Assembly (NCBI RefSeq): GCF_030687295.1 | Contig: NZ_CP117425.1 | Coordinates: 2,360,001 to 2,424,000 of the forward strand | Direction: 5' to 3' | Origin: Pseudomonas beijingensis | GTDB taxonomy: Bacteria; Pseudomonadota; Gammaproteobacteria; Pseudomonadales; Pseudomonadaceae | Length of the DNA stretch: 64,000 nucleotides | In this document: in pieces, positions 37,245-46,503 of the stretch | How the letters are laid out: each line of letters begins with the position of its first letter | Position numbering within the stretch: the first letter of the stretch is position 1 | Translations under genes and position numbers: made by a program | The notes under the pieces: model-generated | Told to the model about the DNA's origin: nothing | Database searches by the model: none | What the model saw: only the letters and a program-made list of their open reading frames with translations

Positions 37245-37317
37245 GGCGGGGTCCGGTTCGCGGGATGCACAACTGCACCAGGGCGTGAACCGGCGATTAT
37301 AAGCCAAAAGCTGTGAA

Positions 37318-37992
37318 TCAGTCGTCGCGTGCGCCACCGAAGTAGGCGCAGCCGCGTTGGACCTGGCCGTTGACCCGCAACTCGGCGCTCATGTGTTGCA
37401 CGCTGCCAGTGACGCTGTCGACACAACGCGCAGGAGTGACCCAGAGCTCGACTTTCTGGCCGTTGGCCTCGGTGCCGAGGTTGAAGCGGCCATCGCCCAA
37501 TTGCTCCTCGACGTAAGGCACCGCCAGCGGCGGCTGGCCTTCGCGGTCCAGCACCAGACCCTTGCCACTGGCCTTGAGCGTCCATTCAGGGCTGTGTCCC
37601 GCGGCGCGCAGGATCACCCGTTTGAAGTCAACGTCTTCGCACGCCGTTCCCGAGCGCTCCAGGCGATACAGCTGTTCAACGTCCAACTGACTGTCGGCGC
37701 CGGCCGCTGCGCTGGAAACGATACGGCCGCGCACATCGGCAAAGAGCTTGCCCCGCTCATCGGCCAGGCTGGCGGCCTGTTGCAGCACGCTGGTACCACC
37801 GCTGTCGTTGACGACGTAGCGGCGTTGTTCCTGGCACGGCTGGAACACCAGCTTGCCATCGGCCGCTGTGAGCTCGCCCTGCATGCGCGTCTGGCCGGCG
37901 TGGGAGACGCTCTGACGTGGGGCGTCGAGCAATTGGCAGCCGGTGAACAGCGGCAGGAGGGCGATAAACAGCAGGGAGCGGGCGGCACGCAT
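37318..37992 (-). CDS. COG3650-like envelope lipoprotein
   Basis: The product is 224 aa from the ATG at 37992; another ATG lies three bases upstream and GGAG precedes both. Lipobox LLPLFTGC. Two domains follow: a beta-rich part (MQGELTAADGKLVFQPCQEQ) and a C-terminal one with VELWVTPARCVDSVTGSVQH and GCAYFGGARDD. The C-terminal CxDxMSxxxxPxxV-like heme/META-type pattern is typical of the COG3650 group. Function not known. 73 bp upstream of the flavoprotein start, same strand. Confidence 0.75.
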   Translation of the reverse strand: MRAARSLLFIALLPLFTGCQLLDAPRQSVSHAGQTRMQGELTAADGKLVFQPCQEQRRYVVNDSGGTSVLQQAASLADERGKLFADVRGRIVSSAAAGADSQLDVEQLYRLERSGTACEDVDFKRVILRAAGHSPEWTLKASGKGLVLDREGQPPLAVPYVEEQLGDGRFNLGTEANGQKVELWVTPARCVDSVTGSVQHMSAELRVNGQVQRGCAYFGGARDD

Positions 37993-38166
37993 CATTGGGT
38001 CTCCAGACAAGTGCCGCCACGTTACTCAGACTGATCTCACACCACAACCCGTAGGAGCTGTCGAGTGCAACGAGGCTGCGATCTTGCCCCGGACAATTGA
38101 GTCGCGAGCGAAAGATCAAAATCAAAAGATCGCAGCCTGCGGCAGTTCCTACGGGTAGAGCATCGC

Positions 38167-38766
38167 TTAGCCTACGTGAAAGGTCTGACCGGTTTGCAGG
38201 CCTTCTACGCTCTTGGCGTAGGCCAATGCCACATCCACTGCGGGAACGGGTTTGAAACCGCGGAAATAAGGCGCGTATTTGTCCATGGCTTCCAGCAACA
38301 CGTTCGGGCTCACCGAGTTGACCCGCAGGCCCCGTGGCAACTCGATTGCCGCGGCGCGCACGAAGCTGTCCAGGGCACCGTTGACCAGGGCCGCCGACGC
38401 ACCGCTCTTGATCGGATCGTGGCTGAGCACGCCGGTGGTGAACGTGAACGATGCACCGTCGTTGGCGAATTCGCGGCCGATCAGCAGCAGGTTGACCTGG
38501 CCCATCAGCTTGTCTTTCAAGCCCAGGGCGAAGCTGTCTTCGGTCATGTCGGCCAGGGGCGCGAAGGTGACGTTGCCGGCGGCGCAGACCAGGGCGTCAA
38601 AACGGCCAGTCTTCTCGAACAGAGCACGAATCGAGGCGCTGTCGCTGATATCCACCTGTAACTCACCGCTGTGGCGGCCAATCCGCACGATTTCATGGCG
38701 GGGCGACAGTTCGTTATCAATGGCCGAACCGATGGTGCCGTTGGCGCCGATCAACAGGATTTTCAT
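38167..38766 (-). CDS. Short-chain dehydrogenase-like protein lacking the Tyr-x-x-x-Lys motif
   Basis: The product is 199 aa. The cofactor loop is GANGTIGSAI and the N-A-G equivalent is CAAGNVTF. The expected catalytic Y-x-x-x-K is replaced: the region reads SGASAALVNGALDSFVRAAA. The protein is shorter than the usual 240-280 aa. A known subgroup of short SDR proteins shares these traits. It is transcribed divergently from the LysR regulator at 38871 with about 100 bp between, so it is a probable target of that regulator. Confidence 0.82.
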   Translation of the reverse strand: MKILLIGANGTIGSAIDNELSPRHEIVRIGRHSGELQVDISDSASIRALFEKTGRFDALVCAAGNVTFAPLADMTEDSFALGLKDKLMGQVNLLLIGREFANDGASFTFTTGVLSHDPIKSGASAALVNGALDSFVRAAAIELPRGLRVNSVSPNVLLEAMDKYAPYFRGFKPVPAVDVALAYAKSVEGLQTGQTFHVG

Positions 38767-38870
38767 GAGCTGTTCCTTAATGGGTTGAACGAGTTTTCAG
38801 TCTAGAGATGTTCTTCCCGCTGATAATCATGCTAATAGGCAACCTTTGGTTTTCATTTGGAAACAATCCA

Positions 38871-39800
38871 ATGAGCGAAATGGATGACCTGGCGGCGTTT
38901 GCCGTGTTGATGGAGGCTGGCAGTTTCACCTTGGCGGCCCAGCAATTGGGGTGCAGCAAGGGCCAGTTGTCCAAGCGCATCAGCCTGTTGGAGAGTCGGT
39001 TTTCGGTGGTGTTGCTGCAACGCACCACGCGGCGCTTGAGCCTCACGGCGGCCGGGGCGGCGTTGTTGCCCCAGGCCCAGGCGCTGTTGGTGCAGGTGGA
39101 AAGGGCGCGTCAGGCATTGGCGCGGTTGAAGGATGACATTTCCGGGCCGGTGCGTATGACGGTTCCGGTTTCGTTGGGCGAAACCTTCTTCGAGGGCTTG
39201 TTGATGGAGTTCGCTCGTACGTATCCCAATGTGCAGATCGAGCTGGAGCTCAACAACGGTTACCGTGACCTGACCCGCGATGGCTTCGACCTGGCGATCC
39301 GTTCCGACGCCGCCATCGATGAGCGGCTGGTGGCTCGGCCATTGTTGGCGTGGCACGAAATGACCTGCGCCAGTCCGGCCTACCTCGAACGCTATGGCGA
39401 ACCCGAGACGCCCCAGGCCCTGGCCGAACACCGTTGCCTGCTCAACAGCCACTACAGTGGCCGGGAAGAATGGCTTTACCACCAGCAACATGAATTGCTG
39501 CGGGTCCGAGTGTCGGGGCCGTTCGCCAGCAATCACTACAGCTTGCTGAAAAAAGCCGCCCTGGCCGGTGCCGGAATCGCCCGGCTGCCGTCGTACCTGT
39601 TGCATGAAGAACTGGCCGACGGACGCCTGCATTGGCTGCTGCGCGACTACCAGACCCGGCGCATGCCGATGTACCTGGTGCACCCGTACCAGGGCGGCCT
39701 GCCCAAGCGCACCCAGGTGCTGGCCGACTACTTGATCGACTGGTTCAAGCGCAGCGGCGAGGCGCTGGATCGGCTCGCTCCCACAGGGGGCCTGCGCTGA
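38871..39800 (+). CDS. LysR-family transcriptional regulator
   Basis: The product is 309 aa from the ATG at 38871 (MSEMDDLAAFAVLMEAGSFT). The N-terminal winged HTH reads SFTLAAQQLGCSKGQLSKRI and LLQRTTRRLSLT. The effector domain belongs to the CrgA-like group (PVRMTVPVSLGETFFEGLLM, DLAIRSDAAIDERLVARPL). Its last codons run into half a REP (GCTCGCTCCCACAGG), so the C-terminal RLAPTGGLR is repeat-derived. It probably controls the divergent SDR-like gene. Confidence 0.9.
   Translation: MSEMDDLAAFAVLMEAGSFTLAAQQLGCSKGQLSKRISLLESRFSVVLLQRTTRRLSLTAAGAALLPQAQALLVQVERARQALARLKDDISGPVRMTVPVSLGETFFEGLLMEFARTYPNVQIELELNNGYRDLTRDGFDLAIRSDAAIDERLVARPLLAWHEMTCASPAYLERYGEPETPQALAEHRCLLNSHYSGREEWLYHQQHELLRVRVSGPFASNHYSLLKKAALAGAGIARLPSYLLHEELADGRLHWLLRDYQTRRMPMYLVHPYQGGLPKRTQVLADYLIDWFKRSGEALDRLAPTGGLR
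39773..39787. repeat. Half REP inside the LysR gene end
   Basis: GCTCGCTCCCACAGG, the outer half of a REP palindrome, forms part of the last codons of the LysR gene. The complete REP pair follows at 39830. Confidence 0.65.
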
Positions 39801-39829
39801 ACACAAGACTCATGAACACCCAAAGATCC

Positions 39830-39921
39830 CTGTGGGAGCGAGCTTGCTCGCGAAGGCGGTGGCACATTCGGCATTTTTGCAGGCTGATGCACCGCTATCG
39901 CGAGCAAGCTCGCTCCCACAG
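39830..39921. repeat. REP pair (REPIN)
   Basis: CTGTGGGAGCGAGCTTGCTC and inverted copy, about 35-bp spacer, between the LysR and the frameshifted DoxX genes. Confidence 0.9.
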
Positions 39922-39934
39922 GGGCTGGGTTCAG

Positions 39935-40412
39935 TCAGTGGGTGTAGCGCTTGGCGATCAGGTGATCGATGGACAACACCCCCGGCCCGCGGGCCATCAG
40001 GTAGAGCAAGACCGCCGCCCAGGTGCCATGGGTCGGGTAGGCATCCGGGTAGACGAACAGTTGGATGGTCAACGGTCATGCCGAGCAAGGCCAGCGCTGA
40101 AAAGCGTGTCGCCAGGCCCAACAGGATCAGCACCGGGAACACATGCTCGGCAGTGGCCGCCAGGTGCGCGGCCAGTTCCGGCGACAGCAGCGGCAGGGCG
40201 TATTCGCTTTTGAACAGGGGAATGGTCGAGTCCGCCAGGTGCGGCAGGCCGATCTGGAAGGTGCCGTCGAACAGGTCGATGGCCAGGCCTTCGATTTTGG
40301 TCTGGCCGGATTTCCAGAACACCGCGGCAATCGAAAAGCGTGCGACGAAGGCGATCAGGCTGTGGGGAATTTTCTCCAGCCATTGAATGAAACCGGCAAT
40401 CAGAGCGTTCAT
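39935..40412 (-). pseudogene. bufD: DoxX-family protein of the bufferin operon (bufD), frameshifted
   Basis: The frame from the ATG at 40412 ([20 protein letters not shown]) reads a DoxX membrane protein as far as ALALLGMT at 40074. A one-base excess near 40073 then shifts it. In the next frame the expected end is intact: IQLFVYPDAYPTHGTWAAVL, then MARGPGVLSIDHLIAKRYTH and TGA at 39935. Without the shift the protein would be about 158 aa. It may be a recent mutation or a sequencing error. It overlaps bufC by four bases (ATGA). DoxX proteins are the fourth component of many buf/gig operons. Confidence 0.85.
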
Positions 40413-41167
40413 GGGGATACCTGTTCGGCTAGGATTTGGGTGATGGCCTGGTGGCGGATGAGCCCCGCCAGGGTGTGTTCCAGGTCAAGATCGATTGAGG
40501 CCTCAATGGCAGCGGTCAGCGGCAACCCTTGTTGCAGGGCTGCGATGAACCCATGGGCAGCTTGACTGATCGCAAACACCTCCACGTCCAGGCCGTTGCG
40601 CAGCACCAAGGCGTTTTGCGCGGGAAAGATTTCGAACGGCATCGGCGCCTGGTGCTGATGGGCGGCCCAGATCGTCACCACGGCGTAGGGGGATTGCAGC
40701 AGGCGCAGTGACGGGTGAAACCCGATCTTCAGATGCCCCGCCAGCGTGGGGGACGACAGCGCCGCCACGATTCGCTCTTGCGCCATGGGCTCGGCGTCGG
40801 CGGCATGCCAGGCTTGCACGTGCAGTCGCTCCAGGCGGGCGACGTCCGCCAGGTAAGGCACGCTGGCGGCGGGTTCGAAGTGTTCGATGAACTCGGCAAA
40901 GTCGCCCCCGTAGTCGTTCATCACCGGGCTTCGCGGCGGCGTCGATTGGACATAGACCCCGGCCATGGCCCGGAAAAATTCCTCGCCCACCAGTTGCGCC
41001 GCCACCGGGTAATTGTCAGCCAATGCGTTGATCAATGAGCTGAGCACGTTGTTGCGGTACACCACGAAACGGCTCTGCGGGTCCGCTCCATTGGCGCTGA
41101 TCAGTCCGGGTGGACAGGCCTTGCGCGGGTCGAGCAGGGCGGCGGTGAATGCGTGCTGGCCGCTCAT
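40409..41167 (-). CDS. bufC: DUF2063-type bufferin maturation partner BufC (HvfC-like)
   Basis: The product is 252 aa from the ATG at 41167 ([22 protein letters not shown]), overlapping the bufB stop by four bases. The N-terminal DUF2063 helical domain has [21 protein letters not shown] and [15 protein letters not shown]. It works with the DUF692 enzyme and is thought to hold or present the precursor peptide. The C-terminal part forms an extra domain ([17 protein letters not shown]) common in this family. Confidence 0.88.
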   Translation of the reverse strand: MSGQHAFTAALLDPRKACPPGLISANGADPQSRFVVYRNNVLSSLINALADNYPVAAQLVGEEFFRAMAGVYVQSTPPRSPVMNDYGGDFAEFIEHFEPAASVPYLADVARLERLHVQAWHAADAEPMAQERIVAALSSPTLAGHLKIGFHPSLRLLQSPYAVVTIWAAHQHQAPMPFEIFPAQNALVLRNGLDVEVFAISQAAHGFIAALQQGLPLTAAIEASIDLDLEHTLAGLIRHQAITQILAEQVSP

Positions 41168-42033
41168 GACCGGGCTCCCGCGGCGCTTAACAGTTGATCG
41201 GCCTGGTGTGCTTCGGCCAGCAGCACCTCCCATGCAGGGACGTGGTTGTCGCGCTCGATCAAGGTGGCGACCGGCCCGGTCCGCTCCAATGCCTTGAGGT
41301 ACAGTTGCCAGACCGCGTGGTCGATGGGCGCGCCGTGATCGTCTATCAGCAGGCGCTCGCCGAGGCTGTCGGTATCTTCGGCAAAACCGGCCAGGTGAAT
41401 TTCGCCGGTCGCTTGCAGGGGCAGGGCGTCGAGGTAGGCCAATGGATCGCGGCAGTGGTTGACGCATGAAACGTAGACGTTGTTTACATCCAGCAGCAGG
41501 CCGCAGCCGGTGCGACGGATCACTTCGCTCATGAACTGTGGCTCGTCGAGGGTCGAGGTTTCGAAGGCCAGGTAGGTAGCCGGGTTTTCCAGTAACAGCG
41601 TGCGCTTGAGGCTGCTCTGCACCTGGTCGATGTGTTCGCAGACCCGGTCGAGGGTCGCTTCGTCGTAGGCCAGGGGGAGCAGGTCATTGAGGAACACCGG
41701 GCCGTGGCTGGACCAGGCCAGGTGTTCGGAAAAGGATTGGGGCTGATAGCGTTCGATCAATGCGGCCAGGCGCTGCACATGCGCGACATCCAGCGGCCCC
41801 TCCCCACCGATCGACAGGCCGACGCCGTGCAATGACAGCGGGTACTGTTCGCGTATCAGCCCCAGGAAGTGATGAAGCGGCCCGCCGGCCACCATGTAGT
41901 TTTCCGCGTGCACCTCGAAAAAGCCCAGATCCGGTCGGGTCAGGAGCACCTCACGAAAATGCTCGCTCTTGAGCCCCAACCCTGCCCTTGGCGGCAGCCG
42001 GCTAGCAGAGGCGAGGGACGGGGTGTTCAACAT
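41164..42033 (-). CDS. bufB: DUF692 (MNIO) bufferin-modifying enzyme BufB
   Basis: The product is 289 aa from the ATG at 42033 ([21 protein letters not shown]). The longer frame to 42240 runs through bufA and is rejected. MNIO-family metal-ligand blocks are visible: [49 protein letters not shown] and LIDDHGAPI. These TIM-barrel enzymes carry two or three iron atoms and modify cysteines of precursor peptides, as in methanobactin-type MbnB and bufferin BufB. It lies 25 bp after bufA. Confidence 0.93.
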   Translation of the reverse strand: MLNTPSLASASRLPPRAGLGLKSEHFREVLLTRPDLGFFEVHAENYMVAGGPLHHFLGLIREQYPLSLHGVGLSIGGEGPLDVAHVQRLAALIERYQPQSFSEHLAWSSHGPVFLNDLLPLAYDEATLDRVCEHIDQVQSSLKRTLLLENPATYLAFETSTLDEPQFMSEVIRRTGCGLLLDVNNVYVSCVNHCRDPLAYLDALPLQATGEIHLAGFAEDTDSLGERLLIDDHGAPIDHAVWQLYLKALERTGPVATLIERDNHVPAWEVLLAEAHQADQLLSAAGARS

Positions 42034-42058
42034 GGTGGCGGGCCTCAGGCGGATGCGA

Positions 42059-42364
42059 TCAGGACTTGGCTTTGAACGCTTCGAGCTGGCCGAAACCGGT
42101 TGGGGAGGTTTTGCTTTCCATGGTGGTGCAAGTGCCTTTGGGGACCGATTTCCAGGCGTTGGCCTGATAGTCCATTTTTGCGGTACCGGCGCAGGTGGTG
42201 CCGGCGCCGGCGGCGCAGTCGTTCTTGCCTTTGAGGGCAACGCCGAAGCATTTTTCCATGGTGTCGTCGGCTGCGTGGACGGTCGAGACGGCTGTCATGC
42301 TCAGGGCAGAACCCAGGGCCAGGACCAAGGCAGCGGCGGACAGGGTGCGGGTCGAAGCAGTCAT
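42059..42364 (-). CDS. bufA: DUF2282 bufferin precursor BufA (copper-binding RiPP)
   Basis: The product is 101 aa. A Sec signal peptide ([19 protein letters not shown]..., cleaved near residue 31, STVHA/ADDT) precedes a core with four cysteines: C39 ([14 protein letters not shown]), C50, C58 (TTCAGT) and C79 (GTCTTM). The K-C-[FY]-G-V-A-x-x-G-x-N-D-C start and D-Y-Q-x-N-A-W-K-x-V-P-x-G-T-C end are bufferin hallmarks. After modification by BufB/BufC such peptides are exported and bind copper in the periplasm. First gene of bufABCD. Confidence 0.93.
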   Translation of the reverse strand: MTASTRTLSAAALVLALGSALSMTAVSTVHAADDTMEKCFGVALKGKNDCAAGAGTTCAGTAKMDYQANAWKSVPKGTCTTMESKTSPTGFGQLEAFKAKS

Positions 42365-42393
42365 GATGATTCTCCAGTCATTCAGGGAAATGA

Positions 42394-42447
42394 ACCGGCG
42401 TTAGCGCCGGTCTGCTGAACTAGAGAAGGGAGGTGGGAAAGCGTTAC
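42394..42447 (-). promoter_or_regulatory. bufA leader hairpin and candidate ECF-type promoter
   Basis: In the bufA 5' region a perfect hairpin ACCGGCG-CTAA-CGCCGGT lies at 42394-42411. Further upstream the minus strand has GTAACG (42442-42447), like ECF -35 elements of the GTAAC class, with CTAG about 18 bp downstream. buf/gig operons elsewhere are controlled by ECF sigma factors. No sigma gene is close by. The promoter is a guess; the hairpin is plain. Confidence 0.35.
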
Positions 42448-42504
42448 AGCGGGCTACCGATTTTTTTGTTTACTCCCGAAACCCAATGAGGTGAGAGTAG
42501 ATTG

Positions 42505-42591
42505 TGTGGGAGCAAAGCTTGCTCGCGAAACAGGCGCCTCGATTTCTGAACGATCGCATCGCCTTCATCGCGGGCAAGCCTTGCTCCCACA
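42505..42591. repeat. REP pair, AAAGCTT variant
   Basis: TGTGGGAGCAAAGCTTGCTC on the left and GCGGGCAAGCCTTGCTCCCA on the right: two different core variants paired, between bufA and the livF terminator. Confidence 0.85.
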
Positions 42592-42618
42592 AAAAAACGG
42601 CCCGAAGGCCGTTTTTTT
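42591..42618 (-). terminator. Terminator of the branched-chain amino-acid transporter operon
   Basis: A7-CGGCC-CGAA-GGCCG-T7, symmetric and so active on both strands. It lies 12 bp after the livF stop. Confidence 0.85.
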
Positions 42619-42630
42619 ACTGCGACAGAC

Positions 42631-43332
42631 TCAACCCCCCAGGTACGCCTCGCGCACTTTCGGGTCGGTCAGCAGCGCTTCACCGGTGCCTTGCATCACC
42701 ACGCGGCCGTTCTCCAACACGTATGCCCGGTCGGCGATTTTCAGCGCCTGGTTGGCGTTCTGCTCCACCAGGAACACCGTCACGCCGTCCTTGCGCAGTT
42801 GCTCGATGATGTCGAAGATCTGCTGGATGATGATCGGTGCCAGGCCCAGGGACGGCTCGTCGAGCAGCAGTAGCTTGGGTTTGCTCATCAGTGCACGGCC
42901 GATGGCGAGCATTTGCTGTTCGCCGCCGGACATGGTGCCACCGCGCTGGGTAAAGCGTTCTTTCAGGCGTGGGAAAAGGTGCAGGACCTTGTCCATCTGT
43001 TCCTGATAGTCGCCCTTGTCGGTGAAGAATCCGCCCATGGCGAGGTTTTCTTCCACGGTCAGTCGGGCAAATACCCGCCGACCTTCCGGCACTACCGCGA
43101 TGCTCTTGCGCATGATGCGCGCCGAGTCCTGGCCCACCAGTTCCTCACCCATGTAGCGGATGCTGCCGCTATGGGCCTGGGGCGAACCGCAGAGCGTCAT
43201 CAGCAGGGTGGATTTGCCGGCACCGTTGGCACCGATCAGCGTCACGATTTCGCCCTGGCGGACTTCGACGTTGACGCTGTGCAGGGCCTGGATCTTGCCG
43301 TAGAAGGTGGAAACGTTTTCGAACTGCAGCAT
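42631..43332 (-). CDS. livF: Branched-chain amino-acid ABC transporter ATPase LivF (BraG)
   Basis: The product is 233 aa. Walker [10 protein letters not shown], signature [16 protein letters not shown], Walker [14 protein letters not shown]. The shorter length and N-terminal [20 protein letters not shown] mark LivF rather than LivG. Last gene of braC-livHMGF; it starts directly after the livG stop. Confidence 0.95.
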   Translation of the reverse strand: MLQFENVSTFYGKIQALHSVNVEVRQGEIVTLIGANGAGKSTLLMTLCGSPQAHSGSIRYMGEELVGQDSARIMRKSIAVVPEGRRVFARLTVEENLAMGGFFTDKGDYQEQMDKVLHLFPRLKERFTQRGGTMSGGEQQMLAIGRALMSKPKLLLLDEPSLGLAPIIIQQIFDIIEQLRKDGVTVFLVEQNANQALKIADRAYVLENGRVVMQGTGEALLTDPKVREAYLGG

Positions 43333-44100
43333 TTACGCTTCCCCCAGGTAGGCTTTGATCACTTCAGGATTGTCGCGGATCTGTTCCGGCGTACCGTCGG
43401 CCAGGGGCGTGCCCTGGTTGATCACGACGATGTGGTCGGAAATGCTCATGACCAGCTTCATGTCGTGCTCGATCAACAGCACGGTGACGTTGTGCTCCTC
43501 GCGCAGCACGCCGATCAGCGCTTTCAGGTCTTCGGTTTCCTTGGGGTTCAGGCCGGCGGCCGGTTCGTCGAGCATGAGGATCCGCGGACGGGTCATCATG
43601 CAGCGGGCGATTTCCAGGCGCCGTTGCTGACCGTAGGCCAAGGTCCCGGCGGTACGGTTGGCAAACTCGGTGAGGTTGACCTTGTCCAGCCAGTACTCGG
43701 CGTACTCCATCGCCTCGCGTTCGCTCTTGCGGAACGCCGGGGTCTTGAACAGACCGGCAAAGAAGTTGGTGTTCAGGTGACGATGCTGGGCAATCAGCAG
43801 GTTCTCGACCGCCGTCATGTCCTTGAACAGCCGCACGTTCTGGAAGGTGCGCACCACACCCTTGCGGGCGATGTGGTGGCCGGGCAGGCCCTGGATCGGC
43901 TCGCCGTCCAGCAGGATGGTGCCGCCGGTGGGCTGGTAGAAGCCGGTCAGGCAGTTGAACACGGTGGTCTTGCCCGCGCCGTTAGGCCCGATCAGGGCTA
44001 CCACCTGCTTCTCTTTCACGGTCAGGGCCACGCCGTTGACCGCCAGCAAACCGCCGAAGCGCATGCTCAAGTTTTCGACTTTCAGGATCTCGCGGCTCAT
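43333..44100 (-). CDS. livG: Branched-chain amino-acid ABC transporter ATPase LivG (BraF)
   Basis: The product is 255 aa. Walker [10 protein letters not shown], the LivG insertion with [18 protein letters not shown], signature [14 protein letters not shown], Walker [14 protein letters not shown] and the C-terminal [20 protein letters not shown]. It overlaps the livM stop by four bases (ATGA). Confidence 0.95.
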   Translation of the reverse strand: MSREILKVENLSMRFGGLLAVNGVALTVKEKQVVALIGPNGAGKTTVFNCLTGFYQPTGGTILLDGEPIQGLPGHHIARKGVVRTFQNVRLFKDMTAVENLLIAQHRHLNTNFFAGLFKTPAFRKSEREAMEYAEYWLDKVNLTEFANRTAGTLAYGQQRRLEIARCMMTRPRILMLDEPAAGLNPKETEDLKALIGVLREEHNVTVLLIEHDMKLVMSISDHIVVINQGTPLADGTPEQIRDNPEVIKAYLGEA

Positions 44101-45353
44101 TTGCGCAGCTCCATGTGGGGGCGTTGCATAGGCAGCAGACCTTGAGGACGCCAGATCATCATCAGCACCATCAAGGCGCCGAACATCAACATGCGGTATT
44201 CGCTGAATTCACGCATCATTTCCGGCAGCAGGATCATCACGATGGCCGCCAGGATCACGCCCAACTGCGAGCCCATCCCGCCCAGCACCACGATGGCGAG
44301 GATGATCGCCGACTCGATGAAGGTGAAGGACTCCGGCGTCACCAGGCCTTGGCGAGCGGCGAAGAAGCTGCCGGCAAAACCGGCGAACGCGGCGCCGAGG
44401 GTAAAGGCTGACAGTTTGATCACGGTTGGGTTGAGACCCAGGGCACGGCAGGCGATTTCGTCTTCACGCAATGCCTCCCAGGCGCGGCCGATCGGCATGC
44501 GCAGCAGGCGGTTGATGACGAACAGCGCGGCCAGGGCCAGCAACAGGGCAACCAGGTAGAGGAAGATCACCTTGTTGATCGAGTTGTATTCCAGGCCGAA
44601 GTATTCGTGGAAGGTCTGCAGGCCTTCGGCGGCTTTACGTTCGAAGGTCAGGCCGAAGAACGTCGGTTTCTCGATGTTGCTGATGCCGTTCGGGCCACCG
44701 GTGATGTCGGTCAGGTTGCGCAGGAACAGGCGGATGATCTCGCCAAACCCCAGGGTCACGATCGCCAGGTAGTCGCCGCGCAAGCGCAGGACCGGGAAAC
44801 CCAGCAGGAAACCGAAGGTGGCGGCCATCATCCCGGCGATCGGCAGGCAGATCCAGAAGCTCAGGCCGAAGTAGTGGGACAGCAGCGCATAGCTGTAGGC
44901 GCCGACGGCATAGAAACCGACGTAACCCAGGTCCAGCAGGCCGGCCAGGCCTACGACGATGTTCAGGCCCAGGCCGAGCATCACGTAGATCAGGATCAGC
45001 GTGGCAATATCCACCGCGCCGCGAGAGCCGAAGAACGGCCACACCAGGGCCACGACGATCAGGCCCAGCACGATCCAGCGCTGGGTCGACGGCAAGGTCA
45101 GGAAGTTGCTGGCCTTGGCCGGGATCACCGGCAGGCCGGGCGAAGACTTCCATGCCGCGCTGATCTGTGTGCTGAACAGCACGCGCACGAACATCAGCAG
45201 CGAGCACACGGCGATGGTCGCCAGGATGGCCGGGCTGGTGCCGTGCACTTCCAGGTTGATGCCGACGATGGTCAGTTTAAGACCCAATACCGGGTAGGCC
45301 ACGGCCCAGACCAGCAGGGCGCTGAAGAGCGCCGATTTGAGATGCCTAGTCAT
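44097..45353 (-). CDS. livM: High-affinity branched-chain amino-acid permease LivM (BraE)
   Basis: The product is 418 aa with about ten membrane segments. The N-terminal extension of LivM ([20 protein letters not shown]) precedes the permease core ([35 protein letters not shown]) and the cytoplasmic loop [21 protein letters not shown], which contacts the ATPases. It overlaps livH by four bases. Confidence 0.95.
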   Translation of the reverse strand: MTRHLKSALFSALLVWAVAYPVLGLKLTIVGINLEVHGTSPAILATIAVCSLLMFVRVLFSTQISAAWKSSPGLPVIPAKASNFLTLPSTQRWIVLGLIVVALVWPFFGSRGAVDIATLILIYVMLGLGLNIVVGLAGLLDLGYVGFYAVGAYSYALLSHYFGLSFWICLPIAGMMAATFGFLLGFPVLRLRGDYLAIVTLGFGEIIRLFLRNLTDITGGPNGISNIEKPTFFGLTFERKAAEGLQTFHEYFGLEYNSINKVIFLYLVALLLALAALFVINRLLRMPIGRAWEALREDEIACRALGLNPTVIKLSAFTLGAAFAGFAGSFFAARQGLVTPESFTFIESAIILAIVVLGGMGSQLGVILAAIVMILLPEMMREFSEYRMLMFGALMVLMMIWRPQGLLPMQRPHMELRK

Positions 45354-46273
45354 ACTTTCTCAACCTCCGGGCGGCCCAGGATGCCGGTCGGCCGGAATAA
45401 CAGAACCAGAACCAACAAGCCGAATGCCACGACGTCCTTGTACTGGTCGCCGAAGATGTCGGCGCCAAAGGCTTCCGCCACGCCCAGCACCAGCCCGCCG
45501 AGCATTGCGCCGGGGATGCTGCCGATGCCGCCCAGTACCGCGGCGGTGAAGGCTTTCAGGCCTACGAGGAAGCCGGCGTTGGGGTTGATCACGCCGTATT
45601 GCATGCTCAACAGCACCGCAGCGATGGCCGCCAGGGCCGCACCGATGACGAAGGTCAGGGCGATGATGTTGTTGGTGTTGATGCCCAGCAGGTTGGCCAT
45701 CTTGATGTCCTCGGCACAGGCGCGGCAGGCGCGGCCCAGGCGGGAACGGGAGATGAACAACGTGAGGCCGAGCATGGCGACCAGGGTCACCACGAACACC
45801 ACGATTTGCATGTAGGAAATCAGCACTTCATGTGCCCCGCCTGGCCCGATGGCGAAGTTGCCCGGAATCAGGTTGGGAATAGCTTTGTCCTTGGAGTCTT
45901 GCGAAAGCAGAACCGTGTTCTGCAGGAAAATCGACATGCCGATGGCGGAAATCAGCGGGATCAGACGGTTGCTGCCGCGCAGGGGGCGGTAGGCGATCCG
46001 TTCGATGCTGTAGCCATAGGAGCTGGTGACGACGATGCTCGCGAGAAACGCGGCGGTCATCAACAGCGGGACACTGTCGAGTCCCATCATGCTCAGCCCG
46101 GCGATGGCGATGAACGCCACGTAGGAGCCGATCATGTACACCTCGCCGTGGGCGAAGTTGATCATTCCAATGATGCCGTAAACCATCGTATAGCCGATGG
46201 CGATCAGGGCATACGTGCTGCCAACGGTCAGGCCGTTAACCAGCTGCTGGAAGAAGTGATAGATGTCAGGCAT
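45350..46273 (-). CDS. livH: High-affinity branched-chain amino-acid permease LivH (BraD)
   Basis: The product is 307 aa. Family blocks: [60 protein letters not shown] and [20 protein letters not shown]. It is a permease subunit paired with LivM. It follows a terminator-like hairpin after braC and starts the four-gene tail of the operon. Confidence 0.95.
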   Translation of the reverse strand: MPDIYHFFQQLVNGLTVGSTYALIAIGYTMVYGIIGMINFAHGEVYMIGSYVAFIAIAGLSMMGLDSVPLLMTAAFLASIVVTSSYGYSIERIAYRPLRGSNRLIPLISAIGMSIFLQNTVLLSQDSKDKAIPNLIPGNFAIGPGGAHEVLISYMQIVVFVVTLVAMLGLTLFISRSRLGRACRACAEDIKMANLLGINTNNIIALTFVIGAALAAIAAVLLSMQYGVINPNAGFLVGLKAFTAAVLGGIGSIPGAMLGGLVLGVAEAFGADIFGDQYKDVVAFGLLVLVLLFRPTGILGRPEVEKV

Positions 46274-46453
46274 TACAGCGCTCCTAAAAACCTGATACGC
46301 ATTTCACTGGTGGAGTCATTTTCCCGCCCGGGCCCCGTGGATCTGCATCCACTTCGAGCACGAGGTTTGCCAGCGAACCGCTGATGACGGTTTTGAGATT
46401 TTCAGGTGGGGAGACTGGCGGATCACGCCAGCGCGGCCCAATACATTTAAAAC

Positions 46454-46479
46454 AAAGCCCACGGCACGCCGTGGGCTTT
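46454..46479 (-). terminator. Intra-operon terminator between braC and livH
   Basis: AAAGCCCACGGC and GCCGTGGGCTTT form a perfect 12-bp stem with a two-base loop. It is followed on the minus strand by GTTTTAAAT. It lies 25 bp past the braC stop and would favour braC over the membrane genes. Confidence 0.85.
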
Positions 46480-46503
46480 ATTGGCAGTCAGTCAGGCCAG
46501 GCC

